A stretch of DNA of 64,000 nucleotides, taken from the NCBI GenBank assembly GCA_021787365.1, contig JAJYMB010000003.1, positions 1 through 64,000 on the forward strand, in the 5' to 3' direction. The position numbers and the translations under genes were made by a program. This DNA comes from Actinomycetes bacterium. Lineage in GTDB: Bacteria > Actinomycetota > Acidimicrobiia > Acidimicrobiales > Palsa-688. The notes below the pieces were generated by a model. The model was not told where the DNA came from. It made no database searches and saw nothing but the letters and a program-made list of their open reading frames with translations. Of the stretch, positions 1 to 8,425 are shown piece by piece; within the stretch, counting starts at the first letter, position 1; the number at the start of each line of letters is the position of its first letter.

Positions 1-2
1 AC

Positions 3-101
3 GGAGACTGGCCCGAGTACTTCGCCTTCCACTTGGCACAAGAGCACAGGCGCGTTCACGCCTCTCGTTACGCAGGCGGGGTCATCCCGGGGGTTGCCTG
101 A
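3..101 (+). CDS. C-terminal end of an unidentified protein (cut by window edge)
   Basis: An open frame enters from the left edge and stops with TGA at 99-101. It encodes about 32 residues beginning GDWPEYFAFHLAQEHRR and ending in GGVIPGVA. The aromatic and basic composition resembles the tails of some transposases, but I cannot assign a family from so short a piece. If it is a transposase it would support the idea that the following defence genes are on a mobile island. Sure that it is open and coding-like; unsure of identity. Confidence 0.4.
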   Translation, partial: GDWPEYFAFHLAQEHRRVHASRYAGGVIPGVA

Positions 102-175
102 ACGGACCCTCCAGCGGAGCCACACCCATCTCGATTGTGCCAGACCTGGGGTGTTGCGGGAACTGAGCAGACAGG

Positions 176-292
176 ATGAGCATCGTGGCGACGTCCTTTG
201 GTCACCTCGACACATCGGAAGCGGGCCGCCCAGTCCATCTCGATTTGATGGAGTGCTGCATTTATGTGTTCACCACGGGCGTTGAGCCGTGA
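176..292 (+). CDS. 38-residue leader ORF coupled to the HNH nuclease gene
   Basis: An ATG at 176 opens a 38-codon frame (starts MSIVATSFGHLD, ends TTGVEP). Its TGA at 290-292 overlaps the GTG start of the HNH gene at 289 as GTGA. This geometry is typical of translational coupling. There is only a weak ribosome site (gacagg). I recognise no domain. It may be a true small partner, the broken 3' end of a longer gene (an in-frame stop lies just upstream), or chance. Confidence 0.35.
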   Translation: MSIVATSFGHLDTSEAGRPVHLDLMECCIYVFTTGVEP

Positions 293-1431
293 GCCAGCGG
301 GAGGGTAATCGCGGAGGCTTGTCCGCCGGTGGCGACAACCTGACGAACTTTGCGGAGCGCTTGCTCGCCGTGATCGACGAGGGCCGGAAAACGGCCACGT
401 ACAAGCTGGCGACCCTCCTAGCCATCATCGACAGCTGCGCCGAGGGAGCGTCCCCGTCCGGCGAGGCTCCGCACGAGATCCGCACGCGAGATCTTGCTCA
501 TCATGTCGCTCGTCTCTACTGGCCCCAGTTGCGGCCCTTCGCCCCTCCGCCCGGCGTGATCGCCAAGGCGCCGGAGGTGGACCTGCGCCAGATAACCAAC
601 AAGTCTGCCACCATCATCGAGGTCCTCCGCAGAGTTTCCAGGTCCCTACCGTTCGTTGCCACCTGGGATAAGGCAACGGAGGTGCTCGCAGCGGGCCGCG
701 TGCAGGAAGTGCTGGACAAGGTCGAGCACACGGTCGCCCGCTACCCGTTGGTCCGCCTCCAAACGGTCGATAACGTCCCGCAGCCTTTCATTTACGACAT
801 CGATTGGGACGAAACTGTGACGCGAGCTCGGCTGGCTGCTTCTGGTGGAGCAAGAATCCGGCTCCGTCCTGGCGCAGGCGACCACCTGGTTCGCCTTGCC
901 CCGCTCGTGCGCCCCCTGGTCGAACTGCACTGGGTGCGCATGGTCGCACGCCTGAACGACCTCAGCCTCGTGGAGGAGGACCTTCACAGGCACCTCTTCG
1001 GGGCAGAACGTGTCCCCTTCCCCACGGGCCTGCGCAGTGATCTCTTGGGAATCCAGGGTGGGGCCTGCTTCTATTGCCGTGAACGGGTCACGTCTTCGCC
1101 AGCGGTCGACCACTTCGTGCCGTGGTCGAGGTGGCCCAACGACGCGGTAGAGAACCTGGTGATAGCCCACTCTTCATGCAACGGCCACAAGTCGGACCAC
1201 GTGGCGGGGCCGGTCCCACTGGGGCGCTGGGTGCGCCGCCTATCCGAACAAGCTGACGACCTCACCGGGATCGCCACGACCTCGGGCTGGCGTACCGACA
1301 GACCCGGCACCGTCGCCCTCGCCCGCAGCCTTTATGCCCACTTGCCGGACGGGGCGCTTGTGTGGAACGCGCCCCGCGACATTTCTGTCGCCCTCAGGTC
1401 CGAGATGCTGCGTCTACTGGAGCCGCTGTAA
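289..1431 (+). CDS. HNH endonuclease-domain protein, 380 aa
   Basis: The protein carries a C-terminal HNH (beta-beta-alpha metal) nuclease module. The pair C260/C263 is followed by DH at 274-275, N289, H294, C297-N298 and K301, the usual metal and zinc-binding pattern of HNH homing or restriction-type nucleases. The N-terminal 240 residues are mostly helical with a KTATYKLATLLAIID stretch seen in stand-alone HNH proteins of restriction and defence loci (family knowledge). GTG start at 289 overlaps the stop of a 38-codon ORF. It converges with the HerA gene, which ends 27 bp away, so the two could share a terminator. Role in defence is an inference from motif and context; DNA cleavage is likely but the substrate is unknown. 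Confidence 0.8.
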   Translation: MSQREGNRGGLSAGGDNLTNFAERLLAVIDEGRKTATYKLATLLAIIDSCAEGASPSGEAPHEIRTRDLAHHVARLYWPQLRPFAPPPGVIAKAPEVDLRQITNKSATIIEVLRRVSRSLPFVATWDKATEVLAAGRVQEVLDKVEHTVARYPLVRLQTVDNVPQPFIYDIDWDETVTRARLAASGGARIRLRPGAGDHLVRLAPLVRPLVELHWVRMVARLNDLSLVEEDLHRHLFGAERVPFPTGLRSDLLGIQGGACFYCRERVTSSPAVDHFVPWSRWPNDAVENLVIAHSSCNGHKSDHVAGPVPLGRWVRRLSEQADDLTGIATTSGWRTDRPGTVALARSLYAHLPDGALVWNAPRDISVALRSEMLRLLEPL

Positions 1432-1458
1432 ATAGGGCATCAAAATTCGAGGGAGTGC

Positions 1459-3414
1459 TTATGCGAGCGGGAGCGCCACCTGGACTGCCATTGCCAGCGC
1501 GGCGCCGGCAATGTAGCACGTCCCGGTCGGGTAGTTGGGCAAAGAGCGGAGCAGGTCGTCGGAGGCCGACTCGAAGCTCTCCCGCACGGCGTCCAGGTCC
1601 TCGGCGCTCACCATGCGGAAGATGAGCTGGGTGTTGCACTGGGAGAGCACGTCCTTGTTGACCCGTGCGGGGCGCTGGCTGGCTATGAGCAGGCCGAGGT
1701 GGAACTTGCGGCCCTCGGTCGCCACCTCGAAGATCGGCTCGAAGGAGGGCCGGGCGTCGGCGAGGCGGCCGGTCTGCTGCTCGGGGACGTAGTTTTGCGC
1801 CTCGTCCACCACCAAAAGCGCCGGGTGGCCGGCGGCGGTCTCTTTGGCGTGGCGGAAGATGCTGGCAGCGATGGCGCCGGCATGGCGGACTCGCTCGGAG
1901 GCCGTGTCGACAGCGAGGAGGTCCAAGACGTACAAGCCCGGCCGCGACCAGTCCACCGGGGCGGGCTGGCCGCCAGGAGGGCAGGACTCGACAATGGTCG
2001 CCAAGGCGGGATCGGTCTGGAGGTTGGGGGTCGCCCGCACGGCAGCGGCGAGTCGTTTCAGCCGCCCGCCAAGTTGATTGTTCCCAGCAGCGGCTTCGAG
2101 GGACTCGGCTATGTCGCTGAGGCCCGCTCCGACGCCGAGGTCGTCCAAGACCGCGTCGATCTCGTCCATGACCTCGTTGAGCTGGCGGCCGGCCCGGGCA
2201 GACCGCTTCACCCAGGTCTCGTCGAGGAGGCAGGGCTCGAAGCGCACCGAGAGGCGGCTCGCCTGGGGGCGAGCGGCGGCGTACTCGCCGTGGGTGTCGA
2301 TAATGACCACGGTGAGGCCGGGCTCGGCGGCGAGCGCCCGGTTCGTCACCACCCGGACGGCGTTGGACTTGCCGGCGCCGGTCATGCCGAGGACCGCCGT
2401 GTGCAGGGTCAGCAGTCGCTCGAGGTCGAGCCCGACGCGAACCGACGGGCTGGCGGCGAGGTGGCCGACTTCGATGCGCCTCGTGGACGGGCCGGTGATG
2501 AGCTGGTCCAGGAGGGCCGGCTCGGCCTCGGTCACCACCTCGCCGGGCTCGACGGCCGTGAGCGAGGGGGCAAAGCTCCCGTCGGCCCCGATGCTCCTGA
2601 GCACCGCGACGTCGGCGACGTGGTAGGTGGCGTCGGCGCGCACGAAGGTCTGCGACATCAAGAAGGCGTGGGTCTTGGAGGGATGGGAAAAGAGCGTCTC
2701 GACGTCTGGGACCTGGCTCCGCCGCCCTCCTCCGCCGCCCCGCAGCCCGAGCACGACGTCGCTCTCGCCCGCCTCGGCCGGCACGGTCGGGTTGTAGGAA
2801 GTGACCGAGCGCACCACGCCGACGGTGCGGGCCGGCACCCCGACCGCTACGAACTCGCCCACCACGGCCGGCCGGCGGCAGGCCACCCGGAAGCTCTCCG
2901 AGGTGGTCTGGTCGAGGGTGATGCCGACCGTCCGGCCCGAGACTTGGTGTGCCGCCTCCCAGATGGCCTCGAACTCGCCGGCGAGGGCGGCGACCGTGGC
3001 CGGGTCGTCGCTCAAATGGACGCCGAGCTCCTCGTTTTGCCAGGCCCCGGCCGCCTCCGAGTAGCCGGCGGTCGCGGTCAGGTTGGAGGAGGACACCACG
3101 GCGTCGGTCCCGTCGACCACTACGAGCTTGGCGTGCAGGCGGTTGGAGTAGCGCACGGCCACGCCGGCAGCCGCCAAGCGGTCCAGGGCGTCGAGGTCGG
3201 AGATCGAGAGGTCCTCCGCGCCCTTCAGGCGGTAGACCACCCTCACGTCGGGCCCCTCGCCGGCCCGGAGCCGGGGGAGCAAGTCCGAGAAGAACAGGTC
3301 GGCCGCCGTCGTCGTCACCCAGGGCGCCGTCACCCAGACGCGCGCTCGGGCGGCAGCGACGAGGGGGCGGACGACCGAGAGGACGTTGCGCTCGCTCACC
3401 ACCCTCGCGGTCAT
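1459..3414 (-). CDS. HerA/DUF87-type ATPase with N-terminal phospholipase-D nuclease domain, 651 aa
   Basis: Residues 1-150 form a PLD-like fold with one HKD motif (H94, K96, D101, then SSSNLT at 108-113). Single-HKD proteins usually dimerise to make a phosphodiesterase or nuclease site. Residues about 165-330 look like a HAS-barrel-type beta region. A HerA/FtsK-class hexameric ATPase follows: Walker A GMTGAGKSN 343-351, DTHGEY near 373, Walker B ALLVVDEAQ 532-540, and LLIASQRP 575-582. The ATG at 3412-3414 overlaps the upstream TGA as ATGA, which fixes the start; longer in-frame extensions are low-complexity shadows. Third gene of an operon after the SMC-like ATPase and the 125-aa protein. 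Predicted job: DNA translocation coupled to nuclease attack, most likely in anti-phage or anti-plasmid defence. Confidence 0.85.
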   Translation of the reverse strand: MTARVVSERNVLSVVRPLVAAARARVWVTAPWVTTTAADLFFSDLLPRLRAGEGPDVRVVYRLKGAEDLSISDLDALDRLAAAGVAVRYSNRLHAKLVVVDGTDAVVSSSNLTATAGYSEAAGAWQNEELGVHLSDDPATVAALAGEFEAIWEAAHQVSGRTVGITLDQTTSESFRVACRRPAVVGEFVAVGVPARTVGVVRSVTSYNPTVPAEAGESDVVLGLRGGGGGRRSQVPDVETLFSHPSKTHAFLMSQTFVRADATYHVADVAVLRSIGADGSFAPSLTAVEPGEVVTEAEPALLDQLITGPSTRRIEVGHLAASPSVRVGLDLERLLTLHTAVLGMTGAGKSNAVRVVTNRALAAEPGLTVVIIDTHGEYAAARPQASRLSVRFEPCLLDETWVKRSARAGRQLNEVMDEIDAVLDDLGVGAGLSDIAESLEAAAGNNQLGGRLKRLAAAVRATPNLQTDPALATIVESCPPGGQPAPVDWSRPGLYVLDLLAVDTASERVRHAGAIAASIFRHAKETAAGHPALLVVDEAQNYVPEQQTGRLADARPSFEPIFEVATEGRKFHLGLLIASQRPARVNKDVLSQCNTQLIFRMVSAEDLDAVRESFESASDDLLRSLPNYPTGTCYIAGAALAMAVQVALPLA

Positions 3415-3788
3415 GGTGCCGCCTCCTCCGTACCGAGCCCGGCGAAACGCTCGACGACGCCGACCCAGCTGCCGATCTCGTCCACTGTCGGGGGCAGCTC
3501 GTAGGGGTGGGCGTGGCAGGCCCTCGACAGCTGCGCCCAGGTGCCGTACAGGGCACGGGCCAAGGCGGGCTCGTCCAGGTAGGCGGGCAGGCACAACAGC
3601 TGTACCGAGGTCGGCGCCCAGCCCATCGGGGCCAGCTGCCCCGTCCAGAAGTCACGCAGGGCGCGTTCCAAGGCGGTGCGGGCCAAGAACGCCGAGACCC
3701 GCGCCCACGATCGCCCCCACCCTCCCCCGGGGTCGGAGGCCGCCCGGCGCGCCCAGTCGAGCAGCTCGGCGGGCGAGGCCTCGCTCAT
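3411..3788 (-). CDS. Small helical middle component of the SMC/HerA operon, 125 aa
   Basis: The frame starts at ATG 3786-3788, overlapping the TGA of the SMC-like gene as ATGA, and ends in TGA 3411-3413 overlapping the HerA start as ATGA. Both junctions indicate obligate translational coupling. The product (begins MSEASPAELLDWARRA, ends GLGTEEAAP) is acidic and tryptophan-rich with predicted helices at about 6-18, 32-50 and 70-92. I recognise no named domain. Size and position match the middle component of ABC three-component conflict systems or the small third subunit of Lamassu, but that is an analogy, not homology I can show. Likely a structural partner of the ATPases. Confidence 0.75.
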   Translation of the reverse strand: MSEASPAELLDWARRAASDPGGGWGRSWARVSAFLARTALERALRDFWTGQLAPMGWAPTSVQLLCLPAYLDEPALARALYGTWAQLSRACHAHPYELPPTVDEIGSWVGVVERFAGLGTEEAAP

Positions 3789-6265
3789 GCGAGGGCGCCT
3801 TCGAGGTCGCGGGCGAGCTTTCGGGTGGCATTGGGGAGGTCTTCCACGGCCACGCCGGCCAGGTGGCCGTGAGCGGAGCGGTTGATGGCGTGGAAGAGGT
3901 CCTCCGAGGACTTGCCGAGCTTGTTCCTGAGCCAGCCCTGGACCTCGGTGTCGGCCACTATTTCCCCTTTCACCGCTAAGGAAAGCCGCTCCCAGAGGCG
4001 GTGGGCGGAGCCGAGGGCCTCCTCCACTTCGGCGTGCCCGGCCCCAGCCGCCAGCAGCCGCCGGCGGGCGGCGTCGACGAGGCAGGCCTCGAGCGCCGTG
4101 CGGCAGATCCCTGGCACGACGGCCCTCGCCACCTCGGGCGGGACGCCTTCGGCCCGGAGGACCTGGCGGGCGTCGTCGAGCAGGGAGCCGACGGGGTCGC
4201 CGGCCGGGTCCACCTGGACCTGGGAGGAGGCCCGCCGGCTCACCCGGAGCACCCTCGCGGGCAGGCCGAGCCGGCGGATGGCGTCGGGCAGGCGCTCGTC
4301 GTGCGTGAGCACGACCACCTGGCGGGACTCCCCGGCCTTGGCGAGCACCCGGGCCAGGCCGTCGACCTTGGCCGGGTCCATGGCCTGGACTGGGTCGTCG
4401 ATCACGAGGAAGCCGAACGGGCTGGCCGGGAGCATGGCTCTCGGGAGGAACACCGAGAGGGCGAGCGCGTTGGCCTCGCCTTGGCTCATCACGCCGAGGC
4501 CGGTCGCGCCGGCGCCGTCCACCTCCACCTGGAAGTCCACCCTGGCCCGGTTGCCCTTGCCCGTCAAGCGGAGGCCGAGCAGGTCCACGTTGCTCGCGTG
4601 GCGGAGCTCGTCCCAGTTGGCCTTCACCTGGGCGGCCACCGGCCGGAGCCTCTGGTCGCGCAGGTCCTCTTGGGCGTGGCGGAGCCAGCCCTCGGCGTCC
4701 TTCACCAGCTTCACCCGCTCGGCAGCGGCCGCCGACGAACGCGCCTGGCCGCACCAGTCGAGGACCGCCTTGGCGACCGATGCCCAAGCCGCCTGGCGGC
4801 TGGCCAGGACGGCTTCTGCGTCTGCGCGCAGGCGGCCCACGGCGGGCACGAGGGCCGAGTGGGCGGCCTCCAGGTGGGCGGCGAGAGCAGCGGGGTCGTC
4901 CCGGTCGGGGAGCGCCGCCCATGCCTCCCAAGCCGCGCTGGCCTCGCCGGCGTCGAGGCCCACCCAAGCGGCCCCGGACAGGGCAGCTGGCACGGGGCGG
5001 ACCAGGTTGTGAGCCACCTCGAGGGCCGTGCCGAGGCCGAGGCGGGCGTCACGCAGGGACTGGCTGGCCGACCGGGCGGCCCTCAGCGCATTTCCCGTCC
5101 GTTCCCTCCACGAGGCGTCTATGGCGCCGGGCGTCCCGCACACCGGGCAGGCGTCGCTTGGGTGGTGGGCGAGGTGCTCGAGGGCGGCTTCCAGCAGGCG
5201 CGCCTGGGTGTCAGCGCCGGCGGAGGCCTCGTCCTGGGCGAGGGAGAGGGCCCTGGCCGCCTCCATCACCGCCTGCACGGCGCCGGCCACTTCGGCTTCT
5301 GAAGGAAGGGAAAGGTTGGCCAGCTCGCGGAGGAGCGCAATCTCTTCGCCGGCGGCGGCGTCCCCACCCAGGCCGAGCGCCTCCAGGGCGTCGAGGTCCG
5401 GCTGCCTGGCGCCGAGGAGGCGGCCGGCTTCGGCAGCCCTCTCGTCGTCGCCGCTCCCCGCCAGCTCGGCCCGCAGTGCCGGGAGCGCGTCTTTGGCCGC
5501 CCTGGCCGTCTTTTCCAGGCTGGTGCGCTCGGTGCGCAGCCTCTCGGCCGCCTGGTCGAGGTCCTCCAGGCCGAGCAGGTCCGCGAGCTGGTCGTGGAGG
5601 GCCTTGGGCTGGTCCAAGAGGGCCTCGAGCTCGGCGTGGCTCAAGAACGGGCGGAACTCCGCCGCGGCCCGCTCCCACCCGAAGTCCTCGAGGGTGGCCT
5701 TCGGTTTCCCGACCGCCTGTACCGTCGTCTTGGCCCCCTCGAGCCTCTTTTCGGCTTCGGGCCAGGAACGGGAGAGCACCGTTGCCCCCGGCACGCCCTC
5801 GACGAGGACCTCGGCTCGCACCGAGGTGTCGGCGTGGTGGAGGCAGCGCCAGGTCTCCTGCCAGTCTGCCGAGCGCCGTTCCCAGCGCTTCAGCTGCCCC
5901 GTGAAGAGCACCTCCAGCGCGTCGGCGAAGCTCGATTTGCCCGACCCGTTGCGGCCGCAGACCACGGTGAGGCCCGGCCCAGGTTGGAGCTTCAGCTCGG
6001 CCGGCGCCCCGATGCCCCGGAACCCCGAAACCTGGACACGCTGGAGGAAGACACGGGGGGCGGCCGCTTTGTCGTCTGGGCGCTGTGCGCCGGCGAGCCG
6101 GCGCCGGGCCGGCGCCTCGGGGCCGGCTGGCCCTGAGGCCAAGGCGGCTCCCAGCTCCTGCTCGCCCTCCAGAGCGGCGAGGACCAGTTCGGCCACACCC
6201 TCGGGCGGGCTGTGCTCGGGGTCGTCGAGGCGGCCGATCACAGCAGCGAGGAGGACGTCGTCCAC
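3785..6265 (-). CDS. ABC/SMC-like ATPase with zinc-hook motif, 826 aa
   Basis: RecF/SMC/Rad50-type ABC ATPase. Walker A GRNGSGKSS is at 104-112 after the VQVSGFRGI strand typical of RecF-like proteins. A long alpha-helical, coiled-coil-like middle (about 215-560) is interrupted by CPVCG at 373-377, placed like a Rad50 zinc hook. The ABC signature MSQGEANALALS lies near 593 and the Walker B FGFLVIDDP at 617-625, followed by VVVLTHD (H switch, about 651-657). An extra helical C-terminal domain of about 140 residues follows. Start is GTG at 6263-6265 with no clear Shine-Dalgarno. First gene of a three-gene operon ending in the PLD-HerA protein. Family knowledge says such proteins sense or bind DNA structures in repair or defence. 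Its pairing with a HerA nuclease suggests defence. Confidence 0.88.
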   Translation of the reverse strand: MDDVLLAAVIGRLDDPEHSPPEGVAELVLAALEGEQELGAALASGPAGPEAPARRRLAGAQRPDDKAAAPRVFLQRVQVSGFRGIGAPAELKLQPGPGLTVVCGRNGSGKSSFADALEVLFTGQLKRWERRSADWQETWRCLHHADTSVRAEVLVEGVPGATVLSRSWPEAEKRLEGAKTTVQAVGKPKATLEDFGWERAAAEFRPFLSHAELEALLDQPKALHDQLADLLGLEDLDQAAERLRTERTSLEKTARAAKDALPALRAELAGSGDDERAAEAGRLLGARQPDLDALEALGLGGDAAAGEEIALLRELANLSLPSEAEVAGAVQAVMEAARALSLAQDEASAGADTQARLLEAALEHLAHHPSDACPVCGTPGAIDASWRERTGNALRAARSASQSLRDARLGLGTALEVAHNLVRPVPAALSGAAWVGLDAGEASAAWEAWAALPDRDDPAALAAHLEAAHSALVPAVGRLRADAEAVLASRQAAWASVAKAVLDWCGQARSSAAAAERVKLVKDAEGWLRHAQEDLRDQRLRPVAAQVKANWDELRHASNVDLLGLRLTGKGNRARVDFQVEVDGAGATGLGVMSQGEANALALSVFLPRAMLPASPFGFLVIDDPVQAMDPAKVDGLARVLAKAGESRQVVVLTHDERLPDAIRRLGLPARVLRVSRRASSQVQVDPAGDPVGSLLDDARQVLRAEGVPPEVARAVVPGICRTALEACLVDAARRRLLAAGAGHAEVEEALGSAHRLWERLSLAVKGEIVADTEVQGWLRNKLGKSSEDLFHAINRSAHGHLAGVAVEDLPNATRKLARDLEGALA

Positions 6266-6539
6266 AACGAAAAGGGTACGCGGGGGGTGTGAAACAACCG
6301 CCTCGAAGCCGGAAAATCACGAAATCGAGACGGGAACGCGCGGCCAACGGCTCCAAGTGCAGACTGCGTACGGCTGGTTGGCCTTGCGCTCACGCTGGGC
6401 CGTGCCGAAGACCGACATGGCTGTGAAAAGGTACCGGCCCGAAGAGGTTCCACATGCGGTATGCACTAATAGAAACAACCGCAGTCCAAAAACGACAAAC
6501 TGAACGACTGGCATCTCGGGCAGACCCAGCCGACCTGGC
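6266..6539. other. Island boundary without a gene; 11-bp direct repeats
   Basis: This stretch separates the defence operon from the truncated beta-helix gene. It is somewhat richer in A and T than its surroundings. It contains GAAACAACCGC twice (6291-6301 and 6472-6482), and each copy is preceded by a GAAAAGG(G)TAC string (near 6269 and 6426). No open frame with convincing codon use was seen. It may be the edge of an insertion, but no tRNA or integrase is visible. Confidence 0.45.
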
Positions 6540-7436
6540 GGGCGGCGAAGACCGACTCGAGCTGGTACTGGTAGCCGGGCTTGTCCCCGCGAAGCGTGGC
6601 GAAGTTGTGCCCGGTGGAGGCTTCCTTGCCGAGCGAGATGGCCGAGCACTTGGCGTCGTGGACCACGTTGTCCTCGATGACCCAGCCCTTGGCCCAGTTC
6701 GGGCCGATGAGCCCGGGCTGGTCGGCGGTGGGCGGCGCCCACGGGGTGGCGGCCTGGGCCAGCTCGAAGCCCCTTACGGTGATGTAGTCGACGTGGTGCT
6801 CGGTGGGGGAGAACACCGAGCGGCGCACGTTGACCTCGACGAGCTCGGCGTTGGGGTCGGCCCCCTGGAAGTTGGCCCAGACCGTGGTCGCCTCCTCGCC
6901 GACCTCGGCGTACCAGACGAGCCGGGTCTCTCGGGGTTGCGCACGGGCTCCCTCACGCCCGTCCAGTGGTCTACCACCTCGGTGCGAAGCGGCGGGCCGG
7001 TCACCTCGTCGCGCCCTCCGACCTCGTAGAAGCTCCGGCCGTTCAGGTAGACCTCGCCCAGGTGCTTGCGCGCCGGCGCCTCGGGCTCGACGAGCCAGTC
7101 GCCCGCCACCTCCAGGGCGAAGGGGTTGTAGCCGCCGAAGAGCGAGTTGGGCACCGACGCCCGCCACACCGTGCCGCCCTCGGGCTCCCATCCCCTCACC
7201 CGCTCCGAGCCCTTCACCACGACGTGCTCGCCGGGCGCGGCCTCGTAGGTGATGCGGCGCTGGTCGGAGAGCCCGCCCCGGCGCGGGCGCACCCACTCGC
7301 GGTACTCGCCGGCGTGGACGACCACGGTGTCGCCGGGGCGCGCCAGTTCCGCCGCACGGCTTATCGTGCGGAACGGGCGGCCCTCGGAGCCCTCGGCGGT
7401 GTCAGAGCCGTCGGTGGCTACGTGGAGAACGGTCAT
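6540..7436 (-). pseudogene. Right-handed parallel beta-helix protein, frameshifted and 3' truncated
   Basis: The start is clear: ATG 7434-7436 with GGAGG seven bases upstream. The N-terminus reads MTVLHVATDGSDTAEGS and then FRTISRAAELARPGDTVVV, the DUF1565-like opening of secreted or cytosolic parallel beta-helix carbohydrate-active proteins. The frame breaks at about 6926-6932, where a single base appears lost between NPE and TRLVWYAEVG; the homologous frame continues to about 6540 (QLESVFAARQVGW) and then runs into unrelated sequence. The expected remaining beta-helix repeats are missing. The first gene copies overlap the 3' end of the Gfo/Idh gene by 35 bp, so they were once one operon. 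Truncation right at the defence island suggests insertion-linked loss. Confidence 0.7.
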
Positions 7437-8409
7437 TGCCTCCAGTCCTTTCTGCTCCAGTTGCTGAACGGTGGAGCGCTTGCAGTGCCCGTGCCTGGCC
7501 GAGAGCATCATCACGGCCCAGCAATAGCTCGCCCTCGCCGCGGATCGCGTCACTGAGGTTCTCGAGTTCAAGGCGATAGGGATCCTCAGGCGCGATTTCG
7601 ATCCGCTCGAGTCCTCCGTTTCGACGGAGTTCGATGATGGGCTTGCGGCAAAACCAGGGGTCCTCGACGAAGACCGACCCCTCGCTTCCGATCGCCTCCA
7701 GCTCGTCCCGTGCGGGAAGGGCTGTGCCGCAGTAGAAGAGGCCCAGCGTGTTCTTCGGGAACTTCATGGTCGCAGCGAAGACCCAATCAGTACCGGTTGG
7801 CCCATACCAGGCACGGGCGGCGACGCTCTCTGGCTCCCCGGCAAGCAAGCGCGAGCCATTGACGCAGTAGCAGCCAACGTCCATGAGCGCGCCTCCCTCA
7901 GCGTCGGTCCTTAGGCGGATGTTGGTCTCGTCATAAAGGGCGTAACTGAAGATTGCCCGCACGAGCCGCAGTTCGCCGATAGCCCCCTCGGCAACGAGAT
8001 CTGCGACGCGCTTGGTCTGCGGGTGGTGTCGGTACATAAATGCCTCGCTCACGAGCCGCCCGTTGCGCTCGGCGGCCTGAAAGACCGCTTCCGCATCAGC
8101 CGCCCGCCGAGTTAGAGGCTTCTCACAAAGGACGTGCTTACCGCCTTGTACGGCCTTGATGGTCCACTCGCAGTGAAGGTTGTTGGGTAGGGAGATGTAG
8201 ACGGCTTCGATCTCCGGGTCTTCGATCATGTCCTCGTAGGTGCCATAGGCACGAGGAACTTCCCACCGCCTGGCGTAGGCATCCGCCCGGGTCCGGTCGC
8301 GGCTCGCGACTCCGATGAGTTCCAATTTCGATGAGGCATGGGCGCCGGGGATCAGCCTGCTATTGATGTTGGCCGTGGAGATGATGCCCCACTTCACCTT
8401 GCTCGTCAA
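7402..8409 (-). CDS. Gfo/Idh/MocA-family NAD(P)-dependent oxidoreductase, 335 aa
   Basis: The N-terminal Rossmann fold begins KVKWGIISTANIN, with the ASRD strand end and the family's EKP motif (HVLCEKPLTRRAADAE, catalytic Lys) near residue 95. The C-terminal alpha/beta domain contains GGALMDVGCYCVN, the DxGxY-like active-site stretch. Members oxidise or reduce sugars and cyclitols. Start is TTG at 8407-8409, chosen because AAGGAG lies six bases upstream; the nearby ATG runs into a stop. The last 35 bp overlap the beta-helix pseudogene start. Substrate cannot be read from sequence; the sugar-acid neighbourhood suggests a sugar or sugar acid. Confidence 0.85.
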   Translation of the reverse strand: MTSKVKWGIISTANINSRLIPGAHASSKLELIGVASRDRTRADAYARRWEVPRAYGTYEDMIEDPEIEAVYISLPNNLHCEWTIKAVQGGKHVLCEKPLTRRAADAEAVFQAAERNGRLVSEAFMYRHHPQTKRVADLVAEGAIGELRLVRAIFSYALYDETNIRLRTDAEGGALMDVGCYCVNGSRLLAGEPESVAARAWYGPTGTDWVFAATMKFPKNTLGLFYCGTALPARDELEAIGSEGSVFVEDPWFCRKPIIELRRNGGLERIEIAPEDPYRLELENLSDAIRGEGELLLGRDDALGQARALQALHRSATGAERTGGNDRSPRSHRRL

Positions 8410-8425
8410 AGCATACTCCTTGGTA

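Noticed and set aside
1699-3504. 601-codon plus-strand frame antisense to HerA
   Set aside because: Reads the antisense of a high-GC gene; composition is typical of such shadows.
1394-3655. 753-codon minus-strand frame
   Set aside because: Arg/Pro/Gly-rich shadow of the HerA gene in another frame; no motif.
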